Origin: Bacteroidota bacterium | GTDB taxonomy: Bacteria > Bacteroidota > Bacteroidia > Chitinophagales > LD1 | NCBI GenBank assembly: GCA_016722375.1 | Contig: JADKJG010000008.1 | Coordinates: forward strand, 181,129-245,128 | Length of the DNA: 64,000 nucleotides | Direction of reading: 5' to 3' | Part shown: piece after piece, positions 49,659-63,455 of the stretch | Numbering within the stretch: position 1 is the first letter of the stretch | Layout of the letters: the number at the start of each line of letters is the position of its first letter | The notes under the pieces: generated by a model | Seen by the model: the letters and a program-made list of their open reading frames with translations, nothing else | The model's database searches: none | What the model was told of the DNA's origin: nothing | Made by a program: the position numbers and the translations under genes

Positions 49659-51314
49659 TTACTTCCCCGCCAAAATCTCCTGATATTCTTTAGGCGTGTT
49701 CAGTAGCTGAATGGCTTTAGCTACTTCGGTGTCATTCTGATAACTTTTTTTGACCTTGCCGTAGGCATAGTAATAGCGACCTACGATTTCGTTTTCAAGC
49801 AGGTGCATGATTTCATCACGGTGCGTGATCAGATCGTTTTGTTTATCGGCCAGTAGTTTTTTGCTGATAGATTCATAAGAGACTTCGACTGCATCGAAAT
49901 ATTTTTCATCCTTGGTAGCGTTTTTCAGCGCTTCCAGTTTTTCTTCAGTTTCAGTTTTGTAAGACAGGTCTTTGTGTTTCAAGAAGATTACAAATTCATT
50001 AAAGTCATTTTCAGTCAGCTTGAAGCGGCCCGGTTCTTCGATAGAGGGGTGCAACATTTGGTATTGAGTAGCGAATTGAAAAGGATAATGTTTCTCAATG
50101 AGAAAAGCCGCGACTTTGCTTTGTTCCGGCTTGGGCAACATCACATCGGGGTCAACGCCACCGCCATCCCACACCAGTCTTCCGTTGTGAGTTTTGAAAG
50201 CTACTTTCAGCGAATCGGGCACGCGCTTCACGCTTCCGTCTTCATTGCGCTCGGCATAATTAATCGCCTGAATACAACGACCGGAGGGGATATAATATTT
50301 AGCGATTGTCACTTTCAACATGGTGTTGTAGGAAAGATTGCGCGTGGTTTGCACGAGGCCTTTGCCGTAAGTTTTCTGTCCAATCACCACGCCCCGATCA
50401 TAATCCTGCATGGTGCCTGAAACAATTTCGGAAGCCGATGCGCTCATCGAGTTGGTAATCATCACCAAAGGAATCTTTGTATCCGAAGGCTCGTTCAACG
50501 TGCGGAAGGTATTGTTCCACTCGGCCACTTTCCCTTTGGTATTCACCACCAGTTCATTCCTGCCATAGAACACGTTCACGATGTTCACCGCCTCGTTCAA
50601 CAAACCGCCGGGGTTGCTACGCAGGTCGAGGATGATGCCTTTCATATTCGGGTTTGCCAACTTCAAACTATCGAAGGCAGCCTTCACATCTCTACCGGCA
50701 TTTTCATTGAATATCTTGAGCTTGATGCAGCCTATTTCCGGCGTAACCATGCCGCTGAAAGGAACGCTGGTCTCCTGAATTTCTTCGAGCGCAATCACAA
50801 AGGGAAGGATTTTAGTTTCGTCCATCGAAACTTTTCTTTCCACGCTTAAAGTGATTTGCGCCTTTGGCTGCCCTACCAGAATTTTATCTACATCTTCCTT
50901 CTTGCGATCCTTTGCCGAGGCTCCGCCAATCATCTGAATCACATCGCCCACCTTCATGCCCGCTTTGTCGGCGGGTTGTCCTTGCGTGACCGAAGTAATG
51001 ACCGGATAGCCATTCATCATTTCAATCTCAATGCCCATGCCACCAAATTTTCCACCCTGTTGAATGCGGGCGTTTTCAATCTGCGAACCGGAATAATAAT
51101 TGGTGTAGGGATCAAGCGTTTTCAACATGCCATCAATGCCCGTGCGCATCAGTTTAGATGGCTCTATGTCATCTACATAATAATTGTTCACGTCTTTGAA
51201 CACCGAAGAAAAAATATCCATGTTCTTCGAGATGTCAAAATAATAATCGGCAAAGGACATCAAGCTGATGAACAATCCGAGACCGGCAAGGAGGGTAAGG
51301 AGTTTCTTTTTCAT
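49659..51314 (-). CDS. S41 C-terminal processing protease (second of a tandem pair)
   Basis: A serine protease of about 551 residues. Signal anchor near residues 5-24, a PDZ domain (about 85-170, GMGIEIEMMNGYPVITSVTQGQPADKAGMKVGDVI), and the S41 domain with MITNSMSASASEIVSGTMQDYDRGVVIGQKTYGKGLVQ, containing catalytic Ser and Lys. It probably trims proteins in the periplasm. A GTG at 51320 is in frame; the ATG at 51314 is preferred. It follows the stop of the first copy after only six bases. Confidence 0.9.
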   Translation of the reverse strand: MKKKLLTLLAGLGLFISLMSFADYYFDISKNMDIFSSVFKDVNNYYVDDIEPSKLMRTGIDGMLKTLDPYTNYYSGSQIENARIQQGGKFGGMGIEIEMMNGYPVITSVTQGQPADKAGMKVGDVIQMIGGASAKDRKKEDVDKILVGQPKAQITLSVERKVSMDETKILPFVIALEEIQETSVPFSGMVTPEIGCIKLKIFNENAGRDVKAAFDSLKLANPNMKGIILDLRSNPGGLLNEAVNIVNVFYGRNELVVNTKGKVAEWNNTFRTLNEPSDTKIPLVMITNSMSASASEIVSGTMQDYDRGVVIGQKTYGKGLVQTTRNLSYNTMLKVTIAKYYIPSGRCIQAINYAERNEDGSVKRVPDSLKVAFKTHNGRLVWDGGGVDPDVMLPKPEQSKVAAFLIEKHYPFQFATQYQMLHPSIEEPGRFKLTENDFNEFVIFLKHKDLSYKTETEEKLEALKNATKDEKYFDAVEVSYESISKKLLADKQNDLITHRDEIMHLLENEIVGRYYYAYGKVKKSYQNDTEVAKAIQLLNTPKEYQEILAGK

Positions 51315-51320
51315 GATCAC

Positions 51321-53012
51321 TTATTTCTTTGCCAAGATTTCGTTCATCTTTGAATTGTCATTCAATATTTCTATCGCTTTTCTTACCTCCGGGTCTTTGC
51401 GAAAAACCGACTGAAGCCTGCCGCTGTAGAGATAATAGCGGGAAACGATTTCTTCTTCGAGCAACTCTTTGAGCTGTGTTTTTTCTTTCACCAAATCCTG
51501 TTCTTTGTCGTGTATCATATTCTTTTTCATCGCTTCCAAATCGGGCTGAACCGCATCGAGATATTTTTCCTTTTCGGCAGTTGATTTGAATTCTTCCAAT
51601 AGTTTTTCGCTGCGTGTGGTGTAGTCATAATCCTTCTTAGAAACCCAGGCTACAAAATCTGCATAACCGGCGTCGCCGATATTGAACTCCCGCGGACTGC
51701 CAATTTTATCATGCTTTGCGCGATACTCAGTAGCATAGTCAGCAATCAGGCTTTTGCTCAACAGGCTGATGGCGATGTTGGATAGCTTCTCCGGTTCCAG
51801 AATGATATCGGGATCAATGCCTCCGCCATCATAAACGGTTCTGCCGTTATTGGTTTTGAAAGCCACTTTTAAGGAGTCGGGAATGCGTTTCACACTTCCA
51901 TCTTCGTTGCGCTCGGCATAGTTGATGGCCTGAATGCAGCGACCGGAAGGGATGTAGTATTTGGCGGAGGTGATTTTCAACTTGGCCTGATATGGTTCCG
52001 GGCGCGTGGACTGCACCAAGCCTTTGCCAAAGGTTTTCTGGCCAATAATCACAGCGCGGTCCAAATCCTGCATGGAGCCAGCCACAATCTCCGCTGCCGA
52101 AGCAGAGCCGCCGTCGGTCAATATCACTAATGGAATTTTCAGATCTACCGGGTCGTTAAGCGACCGGAAGGATTTGTTCCATTCCTCTTGTTTGCCTTTG
52201 GTCGAAACAATCTGGAGGTTTCGATCCACGAAAATATTAGCCACGTTAATGGCCTCGTGCAACAAGCCACCGGGATTGCCCCGCAAATCAAAAACCAATC
52301 CTTTGATTTTATTTTTTGCTTCCAGCGATTCCAGTGCCGCTTTCACTTCCATGCTTGCCCTTTCGGTGAAGCCCCCCAACCGGATATAACCCACTTCATC
52401 GGTTATCATTCCATAGTAGGGAACGTTTCGGATTTTTATTTCCTCGCGCGTCAAACGCACCGTCAGTTCATCTTCGTTTCCGTCTTTATTCAATCGCTTT
52501 ATTTTGACGACCACTTCTGTCCCCGGTTTGCCTTTCAACATGGCACTCACCTGGTCGGTCTTATAATTTTTGGCCACCTTGCCATCCACCTCTATAATCT
52601 TATCACCGGCGCGCAACCCCGATTTGTCGGCAGGAAAACCTTCATAAGGCTCCGTCACCGTCACCCACTCACCCCGGGTGCCAATCAGTGCGCCGATGCC
52701 GCCGTATTTACCGGTTGTTTGTGTGCGATAATCTTCCATATCTTCCTCAGAAATAAAATCGGTATAGGGATCCAAAGAATTGAGCATTTCATGGATGCTG
52801 CTCTGCATCAGCTTTTCAGGATTGAGCGTATCTACATAATACGTATTCAACTCTTTATAGAGCGTAGTGAAAATGTCGAGGTTCTTGGTGATTTCGAAAT
52901 AGGAAGAACTGCTAAAGGCGAGTGTAACGATGCTCGCTACCAGAATAGCGGCCATCACTCCGTGTTTTTTCATTTTATTCATCAGGCTCCTCTCAAAATT
53001 GTTCGCAGACAT
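51321..53012 (-). CDS. S41 C-terminal processing protease (first of a tandem pair)
   Basis: A 563-residue paralogue of the downstream gene with the same build: signal anchor (after a cytoplasmic extension of about 14 residues), PDZ domain with GIGALIGTRGEWVTVTEPYEGFPADKSGLRAGDKI, catalytic Ser in ILTDGGSASAAEIV and Lys in GQKTFGKGLVQ. Long identical stretches (YYIPSGRCIQAINYAERNED) show a duplication. An internal ATG at residue 12 may be the true start. The two proteases may differ in substrate or form mixed complexes. Confidence 0.9.
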   Translation of the reverse strand: MSANNFERSLMNKMKKHGVMAAILVASIVTLAFSSSSYFEITKNLDIFTTLYKELNTYYVDTLNPEKLMQSSIHEMLNSLDPYTDFISEEDMEDYRTQTTGKYGGIGALIGTRGEWVTVTEPYEGFPADKSGLRAGDKIIEVDGKVAKNYKTDQVSAMLKGKPGTEVVVKIKRLNKDGNEDELTVRLTREEIKIRNVPYYGMITDEVGYIRLGGFTERASMEVKAALESLEAKNKIKGLVFDLRGNPGGLLHEAINVANIFVDRNLQIVSTKGKQEEWNKSFRSLNDPVDLKIPLVILTDGGSASAAEIVAGSMQDLDRAVIIGQKTFGKGLVQSTRPEPYQAKLKITSAKYYIPSGRCIQAINYAERNEDGSVKRIPDSLKVAFKTNNGRTVYDGGGIDPDIILEPEKLSNIAISLLSKSLIADYATEYRAKHDKIGSPREFNIGDAGYADFVAWVSKKDYDYTTRSEKLLEEFKSTAEKEKYLDAVQPDLEAMKKNMIHDKEQDLVKEKTQLKELLEEEIVSRYYLYSGRLQSVFRKDPEVRKAIEILNDNSKMNEILAKK

Positions 53013-53082
53013 GTATTGTAAACGCGAAGATGTAGAATTTGTTGCGGATAGGGTTTGAAAAGAAGTTAAAGAGAGGTAAAGA

Positions 53083-56000
53083 TCACTTCTTCACGATTCT
53101 CACCACATTCGTTTCATCGCCTGATCTCACCGTCAGAAAATACACCCCACTTGCACCCTTAATTGGAAGGTGGATAGCAGATAAATTATGATGCACGGAG
53201 TGGCTAACCTCTTGACCTAAAACGTTTGTGATTGTTACTTCAACAGTAGGTAATATCTCTCCCAATTCTATTGTAACCTGACCGGTATTCGGATTAGGAT
53301 AAACATTCAAAGCCGAAACACCGGATGAAGGAAGCGCGGTATAGCCTACAGTCATACATTCTGTGGTATCCATACAATCGTTCTTTGTAAATATGGCTGC
53401 GTACCTGCCAAAGATTGGGCTTGTAAAAATACTATCCGTTTGATTTGCCACAATTTGATTATTCGTGCAATCCATCCATGTAATGCTGCCTTGACCTCCG
53501 GCAAGCAGTGTATCTCCTGAAACCTGATGGATGAAAACATCATTGCTATCTACGGTCAGATAGATGGTGATAGTTGAATCGCAATTCCCGGTTGTCAGAG
53601 TGTCGTTATAGGTACCCGGTTCAGTTAAGTCCTGTCCTTTGAACCGGTAGCTTTTGCCCTTGCAGATAGAAACAGACGAGGTGGAATAGGCTTTGGGTTT
53701 TATAGTCAGATTCAGAACATAAGTAGAATCGCAACCATTGCTCGCTGTATATAAAGCCGAGTAACTGCCCGAAACACTCCTCAAAGTATCATGGAACAGA
53801 ACCGATTCTCCAAAACAAATGCTGAGATTAGCACTGACTGATTTAGTAGGGCGAAGCGCCAAATACAGATTGACTACAGAATCGCAACCATGCACCGATT
53901 GAAAGGTTCTGAAATATACTCCGGGCATGTAGATCACCGTATCTTTAAATAAATAGGGCTTGCCGGCACAGACCGTATCGTAAACATTGATTAAGGGGAA
54001 CGCATTGAGCATCGTTAAATCCAAGTTCACCAACGAATCACAACCATCATCCCCGATAAGCGAAGCACTGTAATTGCCTGTATCAAATCTCAAGGTATCA
54101 TTAAACAAATAGCCTTCACCTCCGGGACATACGTAACCCAACAGGTTGGTGGTGTCAGGAATGCAGAATAGATTTTCGACCGTGTTGGTCACCTCCGGGG
54201 CGTTGAAATCAAAATAGATAAAGGCCGTGTTGGTGATGTGTGTAGCAGAAGGAAGACCGCTCTTTGGCTTCACCCGATATTGCACATAGCCATGACTCAG
54301 CGGCTCGTTCACAATGCTGTCGGGCAGGTAGATGTTGGGAAAGTTGAACTTCACCACACCGCCCGGCAACACCTGCGTCACGTTCGGATGGCTGAAAGCC
54401 AGCAAATCAAACGAAGCCATATCGAGGTTGGTATCGAGCGTATCTTCTATATACACATGAATCGCCGTATCGTTGCCCGTGTTTTGAAAGCGGATGGTAT
54501 AAGTCAGCCAATCATTCGTGGCATCAATAATCCCCGCAGGAGAAACTGTTTTGTCATTCGGGTCAAAAGCAGTGCGAACGGTAAAGCATTGGGTCAATAC
54601 ATTGTTGCTTGGATTATTATCGCCAGCGGTTGGAGTAACATTTACTGTAAAGCACACCTGTTGACCTGCTTGTGCTGTAGTATACGTTTGAACAATGATA
54701 TTGAAATCCTTCGCAGCATTCACCGCACCGAAATCAGCAATATTATAAGTCAGCGTATTCCCAACAACACTGTTTGGTGTTAATGCTCCGCTGGCAGGTG
54801 AAATATATTTGGCCGGACCAGTAAACGAAACACTGACACTACCGCTGACACCACCGGCACAATACACGCCATAGTTATTTGCCAAATCTCCGGCTTTAAT
54901 ATTTATCTGTTCATTCCATGATGGGCGAAATCTGTTGCCGAGAATATTCCAAACACCTACATCAAAACCCGGCTTACATTTTAGTCCGAAATCAATTCCG
55001 TACTTTAAAGAATCAAGTGCCGTAACGTTAACCGTTCTACTATTTGAAAGTGGACAGGTAACTTCCAAATGAAAGATAGAAGCAGCGGTATCTATCTCAA
55101 CCGTGTAGCTTGATAAATCTGTATCAAAAGAATAGTTGCCCCCGTGAAAGTAGCCCGACTGCGACAGTACGCCCGACTGATATAAATTAACCTTCAATGG
55201 ATACGGCTTCTGTTCATTGGATTGTTGTACACAATCGGCATTATCATCCGTATAAATACTACCTCGAATATTCCATCCTACCTCGCATCCGTCGGTATTA
55301 AATAAATTGCATACTGGAAACGCGTCAAGCCATGGTATAGAACTTATATGTCCAATTTTATTTGGTAAACATTTAATCCCCGTGTTCCCAATACTCATAC
55401 TATAAGCTATAAATTTGAAAGGCGGCAAGCATAAAAGATTGGGGTTATCATATAAGTCCAGATAGCCCATAGTTTGTGGTAGAGAAGATAATGAAATCAG
55501 AGAATTAGACCGACACGCTAAATCATAAACTCCAATCAGCGGGGGAAGGCTAGTTAGCTGGTTATTAGAACACCAGAGTTGTTGCACACTTAAGGGAATA
55601 GAAGGTAGCTGATTAAGAAAGTTATCATCACAGAATAACGTTTTCAACGAATCAGGAAGTACAGGCAGGCTTATTAAGAGGTTATCACTGCAATCCAGAT
55701 TTATCAAAGAAGCTGGTAGATCTGGGAGGCTATCCAGAGAACTGTGTAGGCAGGATAAATGAGCCAAGGTTTTAGGTAAAGGAGGTAGGGTCTTCAGAGG
55801 ATTTCCTGAACATACTAATTCGATAAGTCTTGGCGGCAATGCAGGAATACTATTAATATTGAGCCCCCCTACACCAGTACAATTTAGATATTCTAAACTG
55901 TCAAGATATTGCACGCCTTCTAATGTGCTTATATCGGCGAACCCGCAGTGTAAACTCTTTGCGTTCAGAACGGCGGGAGAAGTTGTGTCCATCATACCAC

Positions 56001-56151
56001 CTACGACACTACCGGGAAATGCTTGCGCTAAAATAGTCGCAAACTGGGCATCCGGTATCTGCACCCATTGCGCTTTTGCGGGGTTCAGGGCGAAGAAACA
56101 AACCAAGACCAAGAGCTGAGCCTTAATAGATACGCGGAAAGTTTGAAGCAT
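53083..56151 (-). CDS. Large T9SS-secreted LRR protein
   Basis: A 1022-residue secreted protein. Signal peptide to about residue 27; about nine leucine-rich repeats of the bacterial SLPxLPxSLxxLxCxxNxL type (about residues 60-270); a SdrD/CNA-like beta domain near 290-370; a domain with GDNNPSNNV..FDPNDKTVSPAG and TYTIRFQNTGNDTA (DUF11-related, about 480-660); Cys-rich repeats of the CDSLVNL type (670-870); and a type IX sorting domain (VYPNPNTGQVTIEL to VRIVKK). Likely a surface adhesin or binding protein. Confidence 0.88.
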   Translation of the reverse strand: MLQTFRVSIKAQLLVLVCFFALNPAKAQWVQIPDAQFATILAQAFPGSVVGGMMDTTSPAVLNAKSLHCGFADISTLEGVQYLDSLEYLNCTGVGGLNINSIPALPPRLIELVCSGNPLKTLPPLPKTLAHLSCLHSSLDSLPDLPASLINLDCSDNLLISLPVLPDSLKTLFCDDNFLNQLPSIPLSVQQLWCSNNQLTSLPPLIGVYDLACRSNSLISLSSLPQTMGYLDLYDNPNLLCLPPFKFIAYSMSIGNTGIKCLPNKIGHISSIPWLDAFPVCNLFNTDGCEVGWNIRGSIYTDDNADCVQQSNEQKPYPLKVNLYQSGVLSQSGYFHGGNYSFDTDLSSYTVEIDTAASIFHLEVTCPLSNSRTVNVTALDSLKYGIDFGLKCKPGFDVGVWNILGNRFRPSWNEQINIKAGDLANNYGVYCAGGVSGSVSVSFTGPAKYISPASGALTPNSVVGNTLTYNIADFGAVNAAKDFNIIVQTYTTAQAGQQVCFTVNVTPTAGDNNPSNNVLTQCFTVRTAFDPNDKTVSPAGIIDATNDWLTYTIRFQNTGNDTAIHVYIEDTLDTNLDMASFDLLAFSHPNVTQVLPGGVVKFNFPNIYLPDSIVNEPLSHGYVQYRVKPKSGLPSATHITNTAFIYFDFNAPEVTNTVENLFCIPDTTNLLGYVCPGGEGYLFNDTLRFDTGNYSASLIGDDGCDSLVNLDLTMLNAFPLINVYDTVCAGKPYLFKDTVIYMPGVYFRTFQSVHGCDSVVNLYLALRPTKSVSANLSICFGESVLFHDTLRSVSGSYSALYTASNGCDSTYVLNLTIKPKAYSTSSVSICKGKSYRFKGQDLTEPGTYNDTLTTGNCDSTITIYLTVDSNDVFIHQVSGDTLLAGGQGSITWMDCTNNQIVANQTDSIFTSPIFGRYAAIFTKNDCMDTTECMTVGYTALPSSGVSALNVYPNPNTGQVTIELGEILPTVEVTITNVLGQEVSHSVHHNLSAIHLPIKGASGVYFLTVRSGDETNVVRIVKK

Positions 56152-56332
56152 AGCGAGTGGGTTTGAGGCTTAAAAGTAAAATTTTTCAGAGAGCAGATTG
56201 GGCTTGTCGAACGATGTTAAATATTTGTTCCAAATAGTAACCGCTTCATATTTCAAATAAAAATCTCGAGTTTGCAACAGATTTTATCTTTTACAATCCA
56301 TTGATTTAAAGACTTAACTGGTTCACGCAAGA

Positions 56333-56542
56333 AAATCCGAGTTTTTGGATTAGAAACTCGAGTTTTTGCTCTAGAAACTCCAGTTATCGGATCAATAACT
56401 CGAGTTTATGTACTAAAAATAGTTGTTTTTGGAGCTATAACTTGAGTTTTCTCTCTAAAAACTCAAGTTATAGGAGCAATAATTCAAGTTATTAAAGCTA
56501 TAATTCGAGCTTTTGCGTTAAAAACTCGAATTATTGAAGCAA
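56333..56542. repeat. Array E: 10 degenerate units of exactly 21 bp
   Basis: Units begin at 56333 and every 21 bases to 56542. The core is AAACTCGAGTTTTTG, with the palindrome AAACTCGAGTTT in the best copy; the rest ends in CTAG, TCAA or GCTA. A lone copy of the core lies near 56261. All six frames hold stop codons, so it does not encode one continuous protein. Confidence 0.92.
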
Positions 56543-56592
56543 AAGCAATTTATCCCGCGATTGAATCCAAACACCATCTATAATTAAAGCAA

Positions 56593-56647
56593 AACGCCTT
56601 CTGTTTTAACCAACACTTTTAGGCGTTGGATTAAAACAGTAGGCGTT
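56593..56647 (-). terminator. Long hairpin next to array E
   Basis: Arms 56593-56614 and 56625-56647 pair over 22 bases with one mismatch and one bulge. It lies 75 bases after the stop of the DUF1761 gene on the minus strand, so it may end that transcript. The motif AGGCGTT also occurs a third time, in the loop. Confidence 0.5.
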
Positions 56648-56721
56648 CTTATAGAAATGAGAGAAGAAAAGAGCGGCGGGTCTATGAAAAACAGTCCGAC
56701 TACTTTAGTAACGGAAAACAA

Positions 56722-57222
56722 TCAACGAAAATGACAAATCAAAGCACCCATTATAGTAATGCAGACCACCCAAAAGCCCACATTGATAGCAACGTACTTA
56801 AAACTCTTTCTTTCAAACAAGGCATTGATACCAATGATAGGCAGGGAAAACTCCACCCCTCCTATAAAGCCGTGCAAAGCTCCGTGTCTGTAGCTGCGAA
56901 AGTCATTTCCATATTTTGCCATCATGTCTTTAAGCATAGTATGGACAGCAGAGTTCGGGTCGCTCATGCCGGGGTCGTTCATCACCATAGAAAACAAATG
57001 CCATTGGTGAATCACCATGAAATTGACACCCATAGCGAGGAAAAAGCTAAAGACGTATGTAAGCGCAAAAATCAGAATCATATTGGCGCCCTTCATCGTG
57101 TCGTCGGTCATGCCGGCAGATTTCATCCAGGCTTTTCCGAATACTTTGGGGTTATACCATATAAAACCTAATGCAAGAGGGATGAGTGCCGAAGCGGCAA
57201 GAATGGGAAAGTTAAGTTGCAT
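56722..57222 (-). CDS. DUF1761 membrane protein
   Basis: A 166-residue membrane protein with four helices. The start (ALIPLALGFIWYNPKVFGKAWMKSAGMTDD) is the DUF1761 signature, and the GALHGFIGGVEFSLPIIGINALFERKSFKYVAINVGFWV part closes the domain. Function of the family is unknown. It is divergent from the rRNA operon, whose first promoter lies about 100 bases away. Confidence 0.85.
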   Translation of the reverse strand: MQLNFPILAASALIPLALGFIWYNPKVFGKAWMKSAGMTDDTMKGANMILIFALTYVFSFFLAMGVNFMVIHQWHLFSMVMNDPGMSDPNSAVHTMLKDMMAKYGNDFRSYRHGALHGFIGGVEFSLPIIGINALFERKSFKYVAINVGFWVVCITIMGALICHFR

Positions 57223-57325
57223 AGTTTTTGTTTTTTGGTGAGTTCAATAATACGTCAATTACACTGTGAGACTACCTATATATCCACCGGCACAGAAATA
57301 TTTTCTAAAAATAAATGCAGTATTG

Positions 57326-57356
57326 TTTGCAAAACCCGAAAGCCGCTTTATATTTG
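57326..57356 (+). promoter_or_regulatory. rRNA promoter P1
   Basis: TTTG at 57326-57329 and TATATTTG at 57349-57356 with a 19-base spacer, a full match to the Bacteroidota consensus. An AT-rich element with TATTTTCT (57292-57316) lies ten bases upstream and recurs before P2. Confidence 0.75.
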
Positions 57357-57668
57357 CGCTCCCTTAGAAAAAACAACGTTCTTTAAATCGAAGCTGAGGG
57401 ATTCAAAAAAGACAAAAAAGCGTAGTGATTACGCTTTCATCATACACAAAGCACACCGATTTATCGGAGTCCATCGTAGTACATAAATAAGCTCAAGGTA
57501 TTGAAGAGCGCTCACAGAGCAGCCACCTTAAAAAGCTAAGCCGCTGGGACAGCGACTACATAACAAACATTAGGGTTAAGAAACTAATGTCCGCCAAAGC
57601 GGATACAGGGATTTGTCGCCTTGAACGTAGCAACAGAAAAATATTTTCTGAAAATAAATAGCTACAGA

Positions 57669-57701
57669 TTTGGAAATGCGAAAGCGAAAAACATATATTT
57701 G
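57669..57701 (+). promoter_or_regulatory. rRNA promoter P2
   Basis: TTTG at 57669-57672 and TATATTTG at 57694-57701, spacer 21. The same AT-rich upstream element (57633-57659) precedes it at the same ten-base distance as in P1. Confidence 0.7.
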
Positions 57702-57807
57702 CGCCCCGTTTCAAAATCGTTCTTCGAAACATTGATTTTTCGCTCTTGAAAAAAGAGAATAAATCGCAAGTGTTAAACCGGTATCGAAAGATATTGGGAT
57801 AGCAAAA

Positions 57808-57818
57808 GTTCTTTGAAA
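57808..57818 (+). promoter_or_regulatory. boxA-like antitermination site before 16S
   Basis: GTTCTTTGAAA resembles boxA. A related GTTCTTTAAA lies at 57378-57387 behind P1. NusB, encoded at 46684, would bind here in the leader RNA. Confidence 0.55.
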
Positions 57819-57928
57819 TATTGGATAGAAACATAGAAAATATGAACAGGTAAAATGATGCTTCAACATTAATTTTCCTTTTCTTTTGAATTATTAAAAT
57901 ACATATTGAAAAGGGATCTAACTCTTTT

Positions 57929-59456
<1,528 letters not shown>

Positions 59457-59538
59457 TTAGAGCATTTTCCTGTTCTGCTCTATGTTTCTACCATTATTTC
59501 AAAAATTTTGCTCGATTAAAACTCTTGAAATGCCACTT

Positions 59539-59612
59539 AGTCTCGTAGCTCAGTTGGTTAGAGCGCTACACTGATAATGTAGAGGTCCGCAGTTCGAATC
59601 TGCGCGGGACTA
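59539..59612 (+). tRNA. tRNA-Ile (GAT)
   Basis: A 74-base cloverleaf in the 16S-23S spacer. Acceptor arm AGTCTCG pairs with CGGGACT, D-arm GCTCAGTTGGTTAGAGC, anticodon loop with GAT, T-arm with GTTCGAATC. CCA is not fully encoded. Confidence 0.96.
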
Positions 59613-59670
59613 CATTATCAGCGAAAGCGAAGTGGTACAACCAACTGCGCGTAAACGCCTACTGACAAAT

Positions 59671-59744
59671 GGGGGATTAGCTCATTTGGCTAGAGCGCCT
59701 GCCTTGCAAGCAGGAGGTAATCGGTTCGACTCCGATATCCTCCA
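59671..59744 (+). tRNA. tRNA-Ala (TGC)
   Basis: A 74-base cloverleaf, second in the spacer. Acceptor arm GGGGGAT pairs with ATCCTCC (one G-U), anticodon TGC in CCTTGCAAG, T-arm with GGTTCGACTCC. The Ile-Ala order is the standard one for bacterial rRNA spacers. Confidence 0.96.
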
Positions 59745-59880
59745 CAAAAAATAAGTTCTTCTAAATGAATTGATCGTTCTTTAAATAAATTGAAGCAAAT
59801 CAAAGTTAATCAATCATTCAATGATTCACAACGTTGGCCAGTAGGATTATCCTCCCAAAAACTATTGGCTGCTGAAAAAA

Positions 59881-59891
59881 GTTCTTTGACA
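59881..59891 (+). promoter_or_regulatory. boxA-like site before 23S
   Basis: GTTCTTTGACA, about 95 bases before the 23S start; a second related GTTCTTTAAA is at 59776-59785. Both match the 16S leader site. Confidence 0.5.
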
Positions 59892-59974
59892 TATTGGTAA
59901 GTTAATGAAGAAAAAAATTCAATTTCATCTATTCCGGAGCAAAAGCCGGAATGGGCAAAAATTATATGAAAATT

Positions 59975-62848
<2,874 letters not shown>

Positions 62849-63063
62849 TTTTTTTTAGTTCTCTCATCCCCTTAAAAGGATAGTGCAGAATCTGGAATTG
62901 AATCAATTATCTTCATTAACACCAATATGTTAATTTATTGGATTTAGTAAATGTATCAAGTAGCTAGTATTAAGTTTTAAACTTAATACCGGTCGGACGG
63001 TTAAGATGGTAATCCATCTAAATACTATCTACTTCATATCAAAATACTAAACCCTTATGATAA

Positions 63064-63172
<109 letters not shown>

Positions 63173-63183
63173 CTTATTTTTTA

Positions 63184-63219
63184 AAAGCCTCTTCGAGTAA
63201 TCGGAGAGGCTTTTTTTTT
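63184..63219 (+). terminator. Terminator of the rRNA operon
   Basis: Hairpin AAGCCTCT...AGAGGCTT followed by nine T residues, just after 5S. A classical rho-independent terminator. Confidence 0.9.
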
Positions 63220-63270
63220 GTACTCAACTCGCAAAATGGAGGGGGCTATCTTACCGTCGGAAAGGTATAT

Positions 63271-63450
63271 CTAAACTCTTCTGAGTTCCTCTATTAATGC
63301 CCGCCGATTGGCATATTTTTTCCTGAATGCCTCGATCATTTTATCTACTTTTTCTCGTGCACCAAGTTTAACCATGTGTCTCAGGTATTTACACGCCGTT
63401 TGATAATGAGTCCTGCTCGTGTTTTGCTCTAAATAATTTATGATGCCCTT
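63271..63450 (-). pseudogene. C-terminal remnant of a SWIM-type protein
   Basis: A frame of about 59 codons without a start: KGIINYLEQNTSRTHYQTAC, KYLRHMVKLGA and RRALIEELRRV, then TAG. This matches the last helices of SWIM zinc-finger proteins as I remember them. An in-frame stop lies directly upstream (63453-63451), so the zinc finger and most of the protein are gone. It lies between the rRNA terminator and the ST7-like gene. Confidence 0.45.
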
Positions 63451-63455
63451 TTATC

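Noticed and set aside
52188..53021. 277-codon plus-strand frame opposite the S41 protease
   Set aside because: Antisense shadow; the minus strand has full catalytic motifs.
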